Both the position numbers and the translations under genes were made by a program. Positions 41,304 through 49,239 of a stretch of 64,000 nt of DNA are shown piece by piece; position 1 is the first letter of the stretch; each line of letters starts with the position of its first letter. The notes under the pieces are model-generated. The model was not told where the DNA came from. It saw nothing but the letters and a program-made list of their open reading frames with translations, and ran no database searches. This DNA is from an uncultured Ruminococcus sp. (GTDB lineage Bacteria; Bacillota; Clostridia; Oscillospirales; Ruminococcaceae): assembly GCA_934435205.1 (NCBI GenBank), contig CAKSAK010000002.1:124001-188000 (forward strand), in the 5' to 3' direction.

Positions 41304-42665
41304 TTAATTGTCCTTGAGGTTTTTGATTATGTCGTCAACGGTATCTTTCAGTTGTTTGTTCTCTTTAAGATTTTTAACAACGTCCTGATAGTGTATGGTC
41401 ATAGTTGAATGGTTTTTGTTAAGCACATTTCCTATCTGTATAAAGGTCATGCCCTTTACGTCCTTGAAGATATAGATCGCTATTTTTCTTGCAAGGGATA
41501 CGTTCGCACGTCTGTTGGTTGATTTAATGTCGTCAGCAGTAACGTCAAATGCCGCCGCTACCTCCTGAAGTATCCTGTCAACCGTTATCTCAGCAGGGTG
41601 ATTTTCAATGATTATTTCCTTGATTATCCTCTGCGCCATAGATATGGACGGGCTTTCATTTGTATAAATGGTAAGAGCCTTTATTTTGTTTACTGTTCCC
41701 TCAAGCTGACGTATGTTCGTTTTTATCTTCTCTGCTATTATCCTTACGACATTATCAGAAAGCTGTAAGTCCAGCATATCAGCCTTTTTCTTTACGATAG
41801 CCATTCTTGTTTCAAAATCAGGCGGTGTAACGTCTACCTGAACGCCCAGTGAAAACCTGGTAAGTATCCTGTTTTGAAGCTTCGATATCTTTGACGGTGC
41901 AATATCCGATGTGAGAACTATCTGTTTGCCTGCATTGTAAAGATCGTTGAAGGTATGGAAAAATTCCTCCTGCATACGCTCCTTGCCTGCAATGGTCTGT
42001 ATATCGTCTACCATAAGATAGTCGGCATTTCTGTATTTATCATGAAATTTATTAGTTTCCTTTGACTCGATAGCTTTAACGAGCTGATTAATAAAGGATT
42101 CACCTGTGGTGTAAATAATTTTCAGCTCAGGGTGATTTTTCTTTACCTCATGCTCGATAGCTTTCATAAGGTGAGTTTTTCCAAGTCCCGAATCACCGTA
42201 TATGATGAGAGGGTTGAATATAGTATTTGTGTTAGACGGCGTTTTCTGATCTTCGTCATACTTATGTGCGACAGCCGTGCTGAAAGCATAGGCAAGATCA
42301 TTCGATTTACCTTTGATAAAGTTATCGAATGTAAGATTGTTGTTTTCTTCATCAGAAAAGTCAGCCACCTTGACTTCTATATCCTTTTCCTCAGTTTCAA
42401 TAACTTCTTCTTTGTCTTTAACAAGTATCTTTATATCTACCTCAAAGCCCAGAGTGTTGAGAAAGGCTTCTTTTAAAAGCTTCTCATAGGCGTTCATAGT
42501 GATATCTCTTGAAAAATCAGAATCAGTGAGCAGATAAGCCACATTGTTTTCAAGCTTCATCGGTTCAAGTATCTTTATCCATTTGTTATATCCCGGCTCG
42601 CTGATACTTTTGCAGTTTCGGCAATATTTCAGGACCTCCTGAAATACGTCATTAAAGGAATCCAT
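41304..42665 (-). CDS. dnaA: Chromosomal replication initiator DnaA with altered DNA-recognition residues
   Basis: DnaA is the AAA+ protein that binds origin boxes and opens DNA, 453 aa. Domain III has Walker A GDSGLGKTHLMKAIEHEV, Walker B YLMVDDIQTIAGKERMQEEF and the arginine-finger region NRILTRFSLG. Domain IV is complete but unusual. The normal LPxIG is FIQIG (Ile409 for Pro) and the normal RDHTTV signature is KNHSTM (Asn418 for Asp, Ser420 for Thr). These positions contact box bases in E. coli DnaA (Pro423, Asp433, Thr435). The change coincides with absence of TTATCCACA and presence of TGTTGAAAA repeats downstream. It is first in the leftward replication operon, behind a consensus promoter. 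Confidence 0.96.
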   Translation of the reverse strand: MDSFNDVFQEVLKYCRNCKSISEPGYNKWIKILEPMKLENNVAYLLTDSDFSRDITMNAYEKLLKEAFLNTLGFEVDIKILVKDKEEVIETEEKDIEVKVADFSDEENNNLTFDNFIKGKSNDLAYAFSTAVAHKYDEDQKTPSNTNTIFNPLIIYGDSGLGKTHLMKAIEHEVKKNHPELKIIYTTGESFINQLVKAIESKETNKFHDKYRNADYLMVDDIQTIAGKERMQEEFFHTFNDLYNAGKQIVLTSDIAPSKISKLQNRILTRFSLGVQVDVTPPDFETRMAIVKKKADMLDLQLSDNVVRIIAEKIKTNIRQLEGTVNKIKALTIYTNESPSISMAQRIIKEIIIENHPAEITVDRILQEVAAAFDVTADDIKSTNRRANVSLARKIAIYIFKDVKGMTFIQIGNVLNKNHSTMTIHYQDVVKNLKENKQLKDTVDDIIKNLKDN

Positions 42666-42802
42666 TGTTTCTCCATAACCTCCTAGAAAATAGCTCTGCC
42701 TGTGCGGTGTTTCCGCTGTCCGCCGTGACCCCTGTCAAACAGACGGCAGGTCAGAGTTCTTACAAAAAATTATAAACAGGCATAATTAATCAATTCTATA
42801 CT

Positions 42803-42831
42803 ATTATAGCACACTTGACTTAAAATTTCAA
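42803..42831 (-). promoter_or_regulatory. Promoter of dnaA
   Basis: TTGAAA (42826-42831), 17-bp spacer, TATAAT (42803-42808) on the minus strand. Confidence 0.8.
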
Positions 42832-43048
42832 GTCCTATATATTATATATAAGGAAAGAAATAAGAATAAAAAGTGTGTTTTTCAAAGATAAGAAAAAACA
42901 CTTAATACAGATAAAATTTATATTTGACACACAATATATTGTATGCTCATTAAAAATGAGGACGTAAGCGGCAGGTTTTTCGGACAGTAAGCCCCTCAAA
43001 GCAAAGAAAAATAATATCAAAAAAAATATAAAAATATTATGAACAGGC

Positions 43049-43078
43049 TTGACAAATGGTGTGTGAATGAGCTATAAT
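43049..43078 (+). promoter_or_regulatory. Promoter of rpmH
   Basis: TTGACA (43049-43054), 18-bp spacer, TATAAT (43073-43078). Confidence 0.85.
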
Positions 43079-43205
43079 ATTAAATTACAAGGGCTTTTTT
43101 CATAGCGATATTGTAATTTGCTGTGACCCTATAAGTTTAAACATCTCCGAGAACGTTTTTTTGTATAAAATGACGGAGTGTTGAAAGCGGAAGGAGGAGA
43201 ATTCG

Positions 43206-43340
43206 ATGAAAAGAACATATCAGCCTAAAAAGCTTCAGAGAAAGAAAGTTCACGGCTTCATGAAGAGAATGTCTACTGCTAACGGCAGAAAGGTACTCGC
43301 AAGAAGAAGAGCAAAGGGCAGAGCTAGACTCAGCTACTAA
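43206..43340 (+). CDS. rpmH: 50S ribosomal protein L34
   Basis: L34 is a 44-aa, very basic protein of the large ribosomal subunit. The sequence starts MKRTYQPKKLQRKKVHGFMK and ends KGRARLSY, matching the family over its full length. GGAGG precedes the ATG. It heads the rightward unit rpmH-rnpA-yidD-yidC-jag and is expected to be strongly expressed from the promoter at 43049-43078. A structured gap with a terminator-like hairpin separates it from rnpA. Confidence 0.97.
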   Translation: MKRTYQPKKLQRKKVHGFMKRMSTANGRKVLARRRAKGRARLSY

Positions 43341-43381
43341 GAGATACAGGCAGTTTCTGATGATAAGTCTGACAGGCATTA

Positions 43382-43508
43382 TTCAGGCGGTTAGTTACGC
43401 CTGAACTGATGTCCCTAGGCAGTTGTATGTAAGCGTCGTTGGACGCTGCCTCAGATGACCTATATACCATTCATTGATTTGCATGGTATTGGGTCTTTAT
43501 CTTTTTTT
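43382..43508 (+). terminator. Structured rpmH-rnpA gap ending in a terminator-like hairpin
   Basis: Three hairpins lie in a row: TTCAGGCG/CGCCTGAA (43382-43405), AGGCAG with inner GCGTC/GACGC and CTGCCT (43417-43451), and GACC...ATACCAT/ATGGTAT...GGGTC (43457-43495). The last is followed by TTTATCTTTTTTT (to 43508). The T-rich end indicates termination or attenuation between rpmH and rnpA. Confidence 0.6.
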
Positions 43509-43567
43509 GGCAAAATTGCCGTGATAAGGCGAAAAGAGTAAAAACAGTACACAATGGGGAAATGAAG

Positions 43568-43942
43568 ATGCTGTTCACAACGGTTTTAAAGGATAACAAG
43601 GCATTTTTAAGGTGCTATAAAAAGGGAAGATTTTGTGCAGACAGTTTTGTAGCAGCATATTTTTATCCCAACGGCAGCCCGTATAACAGGCTAGGCATAA
43701 CGGCGGGCAAAAAGCAGGGCTGTGCGGTAACGAGAAACAGGATAAAGAGAATAGTAAGAGCCGCCTATAGACTTAACGAGGCGGAATTTTCCATGGGCTA
43801 TGATATAGTTTTTGTGGGAAGAAACGATATAGGGGAAAAGAAAACTCAGGATATTGAAAGATTTATAAAAAAAAGACTCATAAAAGAGATGAATAAGCCT
43901 GTTCCAAAGAATAACAGGTCAGGCAGGGCAAAGAGAAAGTAA
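43568..43942 (+). CDS. rnpA: Ribonuclease P protein component
   Basis: RnpA is the protein subunit of RNase P, which trims tRNA 5' ends, 124 aa. The RNR signature is intact (CAVTRNRIKRIVRAAYRLNE), and the N-terminal LKDNKAFLRCYKKGRF and the later GYDIVFVGRNDI fit the family. I choose the second ATG (43568) because GGGG lies 8 bases upstream; the first (43562) is too close. It starts 228 bp after rpmH. Confidence 0.95.
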   Translation: MLFTTVLKDNKAFLRCYKKGRFCADSFVAAYFYPNGSPYNRLGITAGKKQGCAVTRNRIKRIVRAAYRLNEAEFSMGYDIVFVGRNDIGEKKTQDIERFIKKRLIKEMNKPVPKNNRSGRAKRK

Positions 43943-43943
43943 A

Positions 43944-44192
43944 ATGAGTAAACTGGCTCAGCTGCTGATAAGGTTTTATCAGCGATTTATAAGTCCTCTT
44001 TTCGGACCAAGGTGCAAGTATTATCCAAGCTGTTCGGCATATGCGCTGGAGGCTTACAGAAGGCACGGCTTTTTTAAAGGCACGCTGCTCACTGTATGGA
44101 GATTGCTTAGGTGCAATCCGTGGAGTCTGGGAGGGGTTGACTATGTTCCTGACAAGCTTACCACTGAGTATTTTAAAATCAGAAAAAAATAA
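43944..44192 (+). CDS. yidD: Membrane protein insertion efficiency factor YidD
   Basis: YidD is a small basic protein that helps insert proteins into the membrane with YidC, 82 aa. The family core is present: RFYQRFISPLFGPRCKYYPS, CSAYALEAYRRHG, LLRCNPWSLGGVDYVP. Its start lies 1 bp after the rnpA stop and yidC follows, the standard order. Confidence 0.95.
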   Translation: MSKLAQLLIRFYQRFISPLFGPRCKYYPSCSAYALEAYRRHGFFKGTLLTVWRLLRCNPWSLGGVDYVPDKLTTEYFKIRKK

Positions 44193-44257
44193 GCCTGAGA
44201 GCTTAATCAGATATATAGGTTATCAATATGACAAATAATTGATCTGGAGGATATTAA

Positions 44258-45595
44258 ATGGGTATTATTGCGACCCCTTTGGGCTGGATAATGAAGGGCT
44301 GCTATTTTGTATGCAAAAACTACGGAATAGCGCTGCTGCTTTTCACTATCCTTACAAGACTTATAGTATTTCCGCTTAACGTCAAGCAGCAGAAAAGTAC
44401 GGCAAGAATGACCATGCTTCAGCCTGAGCTTGAAAAGATAAAAAAGAAATACGCTAAAAATCAGCAGAAGATGCAGGAAGAGCAGATGAACCTTTACGCC
44501 AAGGCTGGCGTAAACCCTATGGCAAGCTGTTTGCCAATGGTCATCACAATGGTCATTCTGTTCGCTCTTATCCCTGTTATTTACGGTCCTCTTACCTACG
44601 TTTCAAGCGCAGACAAGGAGGAGCTTACAGACTCAAACAACATGATATCGAACCTTTATGTTGTCAGTGCTGAGGTAAAGAGCAAGGATACTACAATAGA
44701 AAAGCTTATTGAAAAGTTTGAGAAAGACGGTGCTACTGAGGACGAAGCTTATGATAAGCTTCAGAAGCTTATAACAAATAAGGAAGAATATCCAAAGTCT
44801 GCAAAGGCACTTTCTAATGACAACAAGATATCAAACGTTATGAATGCTATCAAGGCTCATAATGATATCGACAGTTTCATTCTTAATGAGAATTACTTCT
44901 CCACAAACCTCATTCAGTCAAGACCTGAGCTTATGACTTTCGTTTTCACTGAAAAAGAGGGCGGACAGTATGCAGATGTGCTTCCAACAAGCGTAAAGGC
45001 TGCGGCTGAAGATTTCAACTACAGCATTTTCGGACTTTTCCTTGGAAAGATACCAACAATGAAGGATCTTTCCTGCATTATCCCTATCATATCAGCTATT
45101 TTGCAGCTTGTGGTAACTATAGTTTCACAGCATTTTGCAAAGAAGAACAATCCTGAAGCCGCAAACATGGGCGGAATGGGAATGAAGGTAATGCTTTACG
45201 GTATGCCTATCTTCTCACTGTGGATCGGTTTCAGCTATCCGGCAGGTCTTGGTCTTTACTGGTGCTATTCTTCACTGTTTGCACTGGGGCAGACTATCGT
45301 ACTCAATAAGATCTATACACCTGAACACGTTGCAGAGCTTGTTCAGAAGGATATAGCAAAGCAGAAAAAGAAGGGCAAGCCTACTCTTATGGAGAAAATG
45401 GCTGAGGCTCAGATGATACAGGCTGGTAAGGATCCTGCTGAGATCAGAAAGTCACTTTCTGACGATGAGGATTATGAAGAGCCTAAGAAGAAAACAAAGA
45501 CGGAGCTTAAAGACGAGCAGAGAAGACGTCTTAACGAAGCCAGAAAGAAAATGGCTGAGAAATATGGCGACGAATATGACGATTCACAGGATTGA
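44258..45595 (+). CDS. yidC: Membrane protein insertase YidC/OxaI
   Basis: YidC inserts and folds membrane proteins, 445 aa. It begins inside the 60-kDa inner membrane protein domain (GIALLLFTILTRLIVFPLNV), has the cytosolic loop with MLQPELEKIKKKYAKNQQKM, and ends with membrane segments (MPIFSLWIGFSYPAGLGLYW). A soluble insert of about 110 residues (roughly 115-225) separates two of the helices and is longer than in B. subtilis SpoIIIJ. No lipoprotein signal is present. The C-terminus is highly charged and may contact ribosomes. GGAGG lies 7 bases before the ATG. Confidence 0.95.
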   Translation: MGIIATPLGWIMKGCYFVCKNYGIALLLFTILTRLIVFPLNVKQQKSTARMTMLQPELEKIKKKYAKNQQKMQEEQMNLYAKAGVNPMASCLPMVITMVILFALIPVIYGPLTYVSSADKEELTDSNNMISNLYVVSAEVKSKDTTIEKLIEKFEKDGATEDEAYDKLQKLITNKEEYPKSAKALSNDNKISNVMNAIKAHNDIDSFILNENYFSTNLIQSRPELMTFVFTEKEGGQYADVLPTSVKAAAEDFNYSIFGLFLGKIPTMKDLSCIIPIISAILQLVVTIVSQHFAKKNNPEAANMGGMGMKVMLYGMPIFSLWIGFSYPAGLGLYWCYSSLFALGQTIVLNKIYTPEHVAELVQKDIAKQKKKGKPTLMEKMAEAQMIQAGKDPAEIRKSLSDDEDYEEPKKKTKTELKDEQRRRLNEARKKMAEKYGDEYDDSQD

Positions 45596-45638
45596 CCTGT
45601 TGTTGACTAAACTTTTTTAGCGAGAGGAGCAGAAAAAA

Positions 45639-46535
45639 ATGAAACAGATCTTTACAGCCGCAACTGTAGACGAAGCAAAGAACAAGGCGGCAGTTGAATT
45701 TGGAACAGAAGTAGAAAAGATCACTTTCACAGTTCTTGAAGAGCCTAAAAAGGGCTTTTTCGGAAAGATCAAGGGCGAGGCTAAGGTAGAAGCTGAATAT
45801 GAGCCTGAAACAAAGGTAGAAACTGTAACTGAAAAAACAGAGGCTGTTGAAGAAAAGGCAGAAGTTCAGGAAGAAGTCAAGGCGGAGGCAGAATGGAGCG
45901 ACACTTTGCAGAAAAAGGCTGACTGTGCAAAGGAATATATACTCAATGTTATAAAGGCAATGGGCATAGAAGACACAGAGATCGAGGTAACAAAGCTTGA
46001 AAACGGCGCACTTTTTGAGATAAAGAGCGAAGAGTTCGAGAAGCTTATCGGCAAGAAGGGCGATATCCTCGATTCACTTCAGTATCTTGCATCACTGGTA
46101 TGCAACAGGATAGACAGAGAATATTTCAGAATATCCACAGATTGCAATGGTTTCAGGGCAAGAAGAAAGACCCAGCTTGAAGAGCTTGCAAGAAAGATAG
46201 CAAACAACGTAAAGAGAAGCGGTCGTTCATCAGCTCTCGAGCCAATGAATCCATATGAGAGAAGAATCATTCACGCTGCTGTATCAGAGATCGAAGGTGT
46301 AACATCTCAGTCAAAGGGTGAAGAGCCATGGAGAAAGGTAATAATCAGCTCTACAACGCCTAGAAAATATGACAACAGAGGCGGCTACAAAAAGAACGGC
46401 GGCAGAAGAAGAAACAACAACAATCGCCGCTCAAAGGGCTTTGATATCACAACAAGCTTTGAAAAGGACTACAAAAAGCCAAAGCCTGAGGACACAATGA
46501 AGGATTCAGGCCTTTACTCAAAGATAGAGTTCTAA
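45639..46535 (+). CDS. jag: RNA-binding protein Jag/KhpB
   Basis: KhpB (Jag/EloR) is an RNA-binding protein linked to cell elongation in Gram-positive bacteria, 298 aa. The Jag N-terminal domain (ATVDEAKNKAAVEFGTE, EEPKKGFFGKIKGEAKVEAE) is followed by a Glu-rich linker, a KH domain (KLIGKKGDILDSLQYLASL) and an R3H domain (RSSALEPMNPYERRIIHAAV). An Arg/Asn-rich tail follows. Its position after yidC is the usual one. Confidence 0.94.
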   Translation: MKQIFTAATVDEAKNKAAVEFGTEVEKITFTVLEEPKKGFFGKIKGEAKVEAEYEPETKVETVTEKTEAVEEKAEVQEEVKAEAEWSDTLQKKADCAKEYILNVIKAMGIEDTEIEVTKLENGALFEIKSEEFEKLIGKKGDILDSLQYLASLVCNRIDREYFRISTDCNGFRARRKTQLEELARKIANNVKRSGRSSALEPMNPYERRIIHAAVSEIEGVTSQSKGEEPWRKVIISSTTPRKYDNRGGYKKNGGRRRNNNNRRSKGFDITTSFEKDYKKPKPEDTMKDSGLYSKIEF

Positions 46536-46553
46536 ATTAAAAATGATAATAAG

Positions 46554-46588
46554 AAAACACGCTGAATTTTGGTTCAGCGTGTTTTTTT
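46554..46588 (+). terminator. Terminator after jag
   Basis: AAAACACGCTGAA pairs with TTCAGCGTGTTTTTTT; usable in both directions, and rsmG converges from the right. Confidence 0.9.
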
Positions 46589-46601
46589 GTATATATTCGT
46601 A

Positions 46602-47321
46602 TTATAATTTCTTCTTTTTCATTTGACCCTTGTTTCGTGGATATTTTTCAGGCGTTTCAGATACTTTTCTTATGAGTATAAGCGTTCTGCCGTCACCTGT
46701 TGGAAGTTCATAGTCAAAGACCTCTTCGACCTTTCCTCCCAGTATCTTAATAGCATTTTTAGCCTCTTTAAGTTCGTCATTTCCTCCTGAGCCTTTCAAT
46801 GCGGCAAAATATCCTCCGACTTTTACAAATGGCAGACAGTACTCGCATAGGTCGCCAAGGTTTGCCACTGCTCTTGCTGTGGCAATATCAAATTGTTCAC
46901 GGCACTCCATGCTTCTGCCAAGCTCCTCTGCTCTGCCGTGTATGCAGGTCGCACCAAGGTCGAGTTTGTCTGAAAGCTGAGCAAGAAAATTTATCCTCTT
47001 ATTAAGGCTATCAAGAAGTGTGAGCTTTATATCATCACGGACGATTTTAAGTGGACAAGAGGGAAATCCTGCCCCTGTGCCGACATCTATTACCGTTGCA
47101 TTTTCTTTTACCTCAAAAAGCGTGAAAGGATAAACGCTGTCAAAAAAGTGTTTTATTGCAATTTCCTCAGGGTCGGTGATAGCAGTAAGATTTATTTTCT
47201 CGTTCCATTCACAGAGCAGGTCTGCATAAGCTTCAAAGCGTGAATAATCACTGTCAGATATTGTTATACCATACTTATCGAAGAGCTTTATAAAATCGTC
47301 CTTAGAAATAAGCTTTGCCAT
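46602..47321 (-). CDS. rsmG: 16S rRNA (guanine-527 N7)-methyltransferase RsmG
   Basis: RsmG (GidB) methylates G527 of 16S rRNA; its loss gives low-level streptomycin resistance. The 239-aa protein has the SAM motif ATVIDVGTGAGFPSCPLKIV, LTLLDSLNKRINFLAQLSDK and FDIATARAVANLGDLCEYCL. I choose the ATG just after the mnmG stop because AGGGAGG lies 7 bases upstream; the open frame to 47372 overlaps mnmG. It is last in the leftward mnmE-mnmG-rsmG group. Confidence 0.94.
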   Translation of the reverse strand: MAKLISKDDFIKLFDKYGITISDSDYSRFEAYADLLCEWNEKINLTAITDPEEIAIKHFFDSVYPFTLFEVKENATVIDVGTGAGFPSCPLKIVRDDIKLTLLDSLNKRINFLAQLSDKLDLGATCIHGRAEELGRSMECREQFDIATARAVANLGDLCEYCLPFVKVGGYFAALKGSGGNDELKEAKNAIKILGGKVEEVFDYELPTGDGRTLILIRKVSETPEKYPRNKGQMKKKKL

Positions 47322-47322
47322 A

Positions 47323-49206
47323 CTATTCCTCCCTATGGTCATTCTTTGATGAGAGCCATACCAAAAGCACACCCACGTCCGCAGGGTTTACTCCGCTGAT
47401 TCGGCTTGCCTGACCAACTGATACAGGCTTTATCTTATTGAGCTTTTCAATTGCTTCAAGTCTAAGACTTTTTATATCATTATAGTCGATGTCAGCAGGC
47501 AAAGTCTTTTTCTCTAGCTTTCGCATAGCCTCCACCTGTTCAAGCTGTATCTTTATATAGCCGTCATATTTTATCTGCAATTCTACCTGCTCTTTTACCT
47601 CTGCTGAAAGCTCAGGTCTTTCACTGTCAAATGGTGCAAGACCGTCATAAGAAACCTGTGGTCTGCGTATAAGCTGAGCAAGCTTTATGCCGTTGTTAAG
47701 AGGGTCGGTGCCTACAGATTCAAGATAGGCATTTATCTCAGGATTTGGCGCAATATTTATTTTTGAAACACGCTTTATCTCAGCGGCTATCTGTTCATTT
47801 TTATCAAGCAAATGTTGATATCTTTCGTCTGAGATAAGCCCTATCTCATGACCTATAGGCGTGAGCCTTATGTCAGCGTTATCTTGTCTGAGAAGAAGTC
47901 TGTATTCGCTTCTTGATGTGAGCATTCTGTAAGGGTCTGAACAGCCCTTTGTAACAAGATCGTCAATAAGAGTGCCTATGTATGAGGACGCTCTGTCAAG
48001 GATAAGCTGTTTTCTGCCGAGAATTTTCAGTGCGGCATTTATGCCAGCAATAAGACCTTGTGCGGCGGCTTCTTCATATCCCGAAGTTCCGTTGAACTGA
48101 CCTGCACCGTAAAGACCGTCAAAAGCCTTGAACTCCAGCGTAGCAGAAAGCTCTGTAGGGTCACAGCAATCATATTCTATGGCATAGGCGTTTCGCATTA
48201 TCTCAACGTGTTCAAGACCTTTTATAGTGTGCAAAAATTGAAGCTGAACAAACTCAGGGAGTGATGACGACATACCCTGCAAATAGTATTCGTCAGTGTC
48301 AAGACCCATTGGCTCGATAAAAAGCTGATGCCTTGGCTTATCTGAAAATCTCATTATCTTGTCCTCGATAGACGGACAGTATCTTGGACCGATAGCGTGT
48401 ATCCTACCCGAATAGATAGGTGAAAGATGTATGTTATCTCTTATTACCTTGTGTGTTTCCTCATTTGTATAAGCCACATAGCACTTGGCTTTATTTTCAA
48501 GCTTTTCATGATTATCAAAAGAAAATGGCGTTATATCATCGTCACCGCATTGCACTTCAAGCTTGTCAAAATCTATTGAACGCTTGTGTATACGGGCAGG
48601 AGTGCCTGTTTTGAAACGTCTTATTGTCATGCCTGCCTTTTTAAGACATTCTGTCAGACTAAGTGCAGGCAAAGTTGCGTCAGGACCGCTTGAATATGAT
48701 ACCGCACCCACATGAACAGTGCCGCCAAGGTAAGTTCCCGTTGAGATAACAACAGCCTTACAGTCATACTCAGTGCCAAGCTTTGTGCGCACACCACGAA
48801 CAGTTTTGCCGTCATCTTCAAACAGTATATCAGTTATCTCAGCCTGTTTCAGATAAAGTCCGTCTGTATCTTCGATAGTCTTTTTCATAAGCTTGTGATA
48901 TTCCACACGGTCTATCTGTGCTCTCAGACTGTGAACGGCAGGACCTTTTCCACGGTTGAGTATCCTGCTTTGGATAAATGTTTTATCCGCCGCTTTGCCC
49001 ATTTCGCCGCCCAAAGCGTCTATCTCACGAACAAGATGTCCCTTTGCAGTTCCGCCTATGGAAGGGTTGCATGGCATATTTGCAACGCCGTCAAGGGTAA
49101 TGGTAAAAAGTGCTGTCTTTAGACCAAGCCGTGCCGCAGCCAAAGCTGCCTCGCAGCCTGCATGGCCTGCACCTATCACAATAATATCAAAATATTCCTT
49201 TTGCAT
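47323..49206 (-). CDS. mnmG: tRNA uridine-34 modification enzyme MnmG
   Basis: MnmG (GidA) is the FAD enzyme that with MnmE adds carboxymethylaminomethyl groups to wobble uridine 34, 627 aa (normal length). The FAD motif is DIIVIGAGHAGCEAALAAAR. Also visible are MPCNPSIGGTAKGHLVREID, TGTYLGGTVHVG and MLTSRSEYRLLLRQDNADIR. AGGTGG precedes the ATG. It lies 33 bp after mnmE. Confidence 0.96.
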   Translation of the reverse strand: MQKEYFDIIVIGAGHAGCEAALAAARLGLKTALFTITLDGVANMPCNPSIGGTAKGHLVREIDALGGEMGKAADKTFIQSRILNRGKGPAVHSLRAQIDRVEYHKLMKKTIEDTDGLYLKQAEITDILFEDDGKTVRGVRTKLGTEYDCKAVVISTGTYLGGTVHVGAVSYSSGPDATLPALSLTECLKKAGMTIRRFKTGTPARIHKRSIDFDKLEVQCGDDDITPFSFDNHEKLENKAKCYVAYTNEETHKVIRDNIHLSPIYSGRIHAIGPRYCPSIEDKIMRFSDKPRHQLFIEPMGLDTDEYYLQGMSSSLPEFVQLQFLHTIKGLEHVEIMRNAYAIEYDCCDPTELSATLEFKAFDGLYGAGQFNGTSGYEEAAAQGLIAGINAALKILGRKQLILDRASSYIGTLIDDLVTKGCSDPYRMLTSRSEYRLLLRQDNADIRLTPIGHEIGLISDERYQHLLDKNEQIAAEIKRVSKINIAPNPEINAYLESVGTDPLNNGIKLAQLIRRPQVSYDGLAPFDSERPELSAEVKEQVELQIKYDGYIKIQLEQVEAMRKLEKKTLPADIDYNDIKSLRLEAIEKLNKIKPVSVGQASRISGVNPADVGVLLVWLSSKNDHREE

Positions 49207-49239
49207 AATAAAACCACCTGTCTGAAAATAAGACCGAAA

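Larger units (their letters stand above)
42666..43205. other. dnaA-rpmH intergenic region
   Basis: Non-coding, 540 bp, with divergent promoters for dnaA and rpmH. The dnaA leader (about 130 bases) is GC-rich and can fold into hairpins around 42700-42770. The central part (42830-43040) is very AT-rich. I found neither TTATCCACA nor TGTTGAAAA boxes here, so the origin more likely lies on the dnaN side. Confidence 0.6.

Noticed and set aside
42835..43020. Short open frame of 61 codons upstream of dnaA on the minus strand
   Set aside because: Low-complexity hydrophobic translation of an AT-rich region, with no ribosome-binding site.
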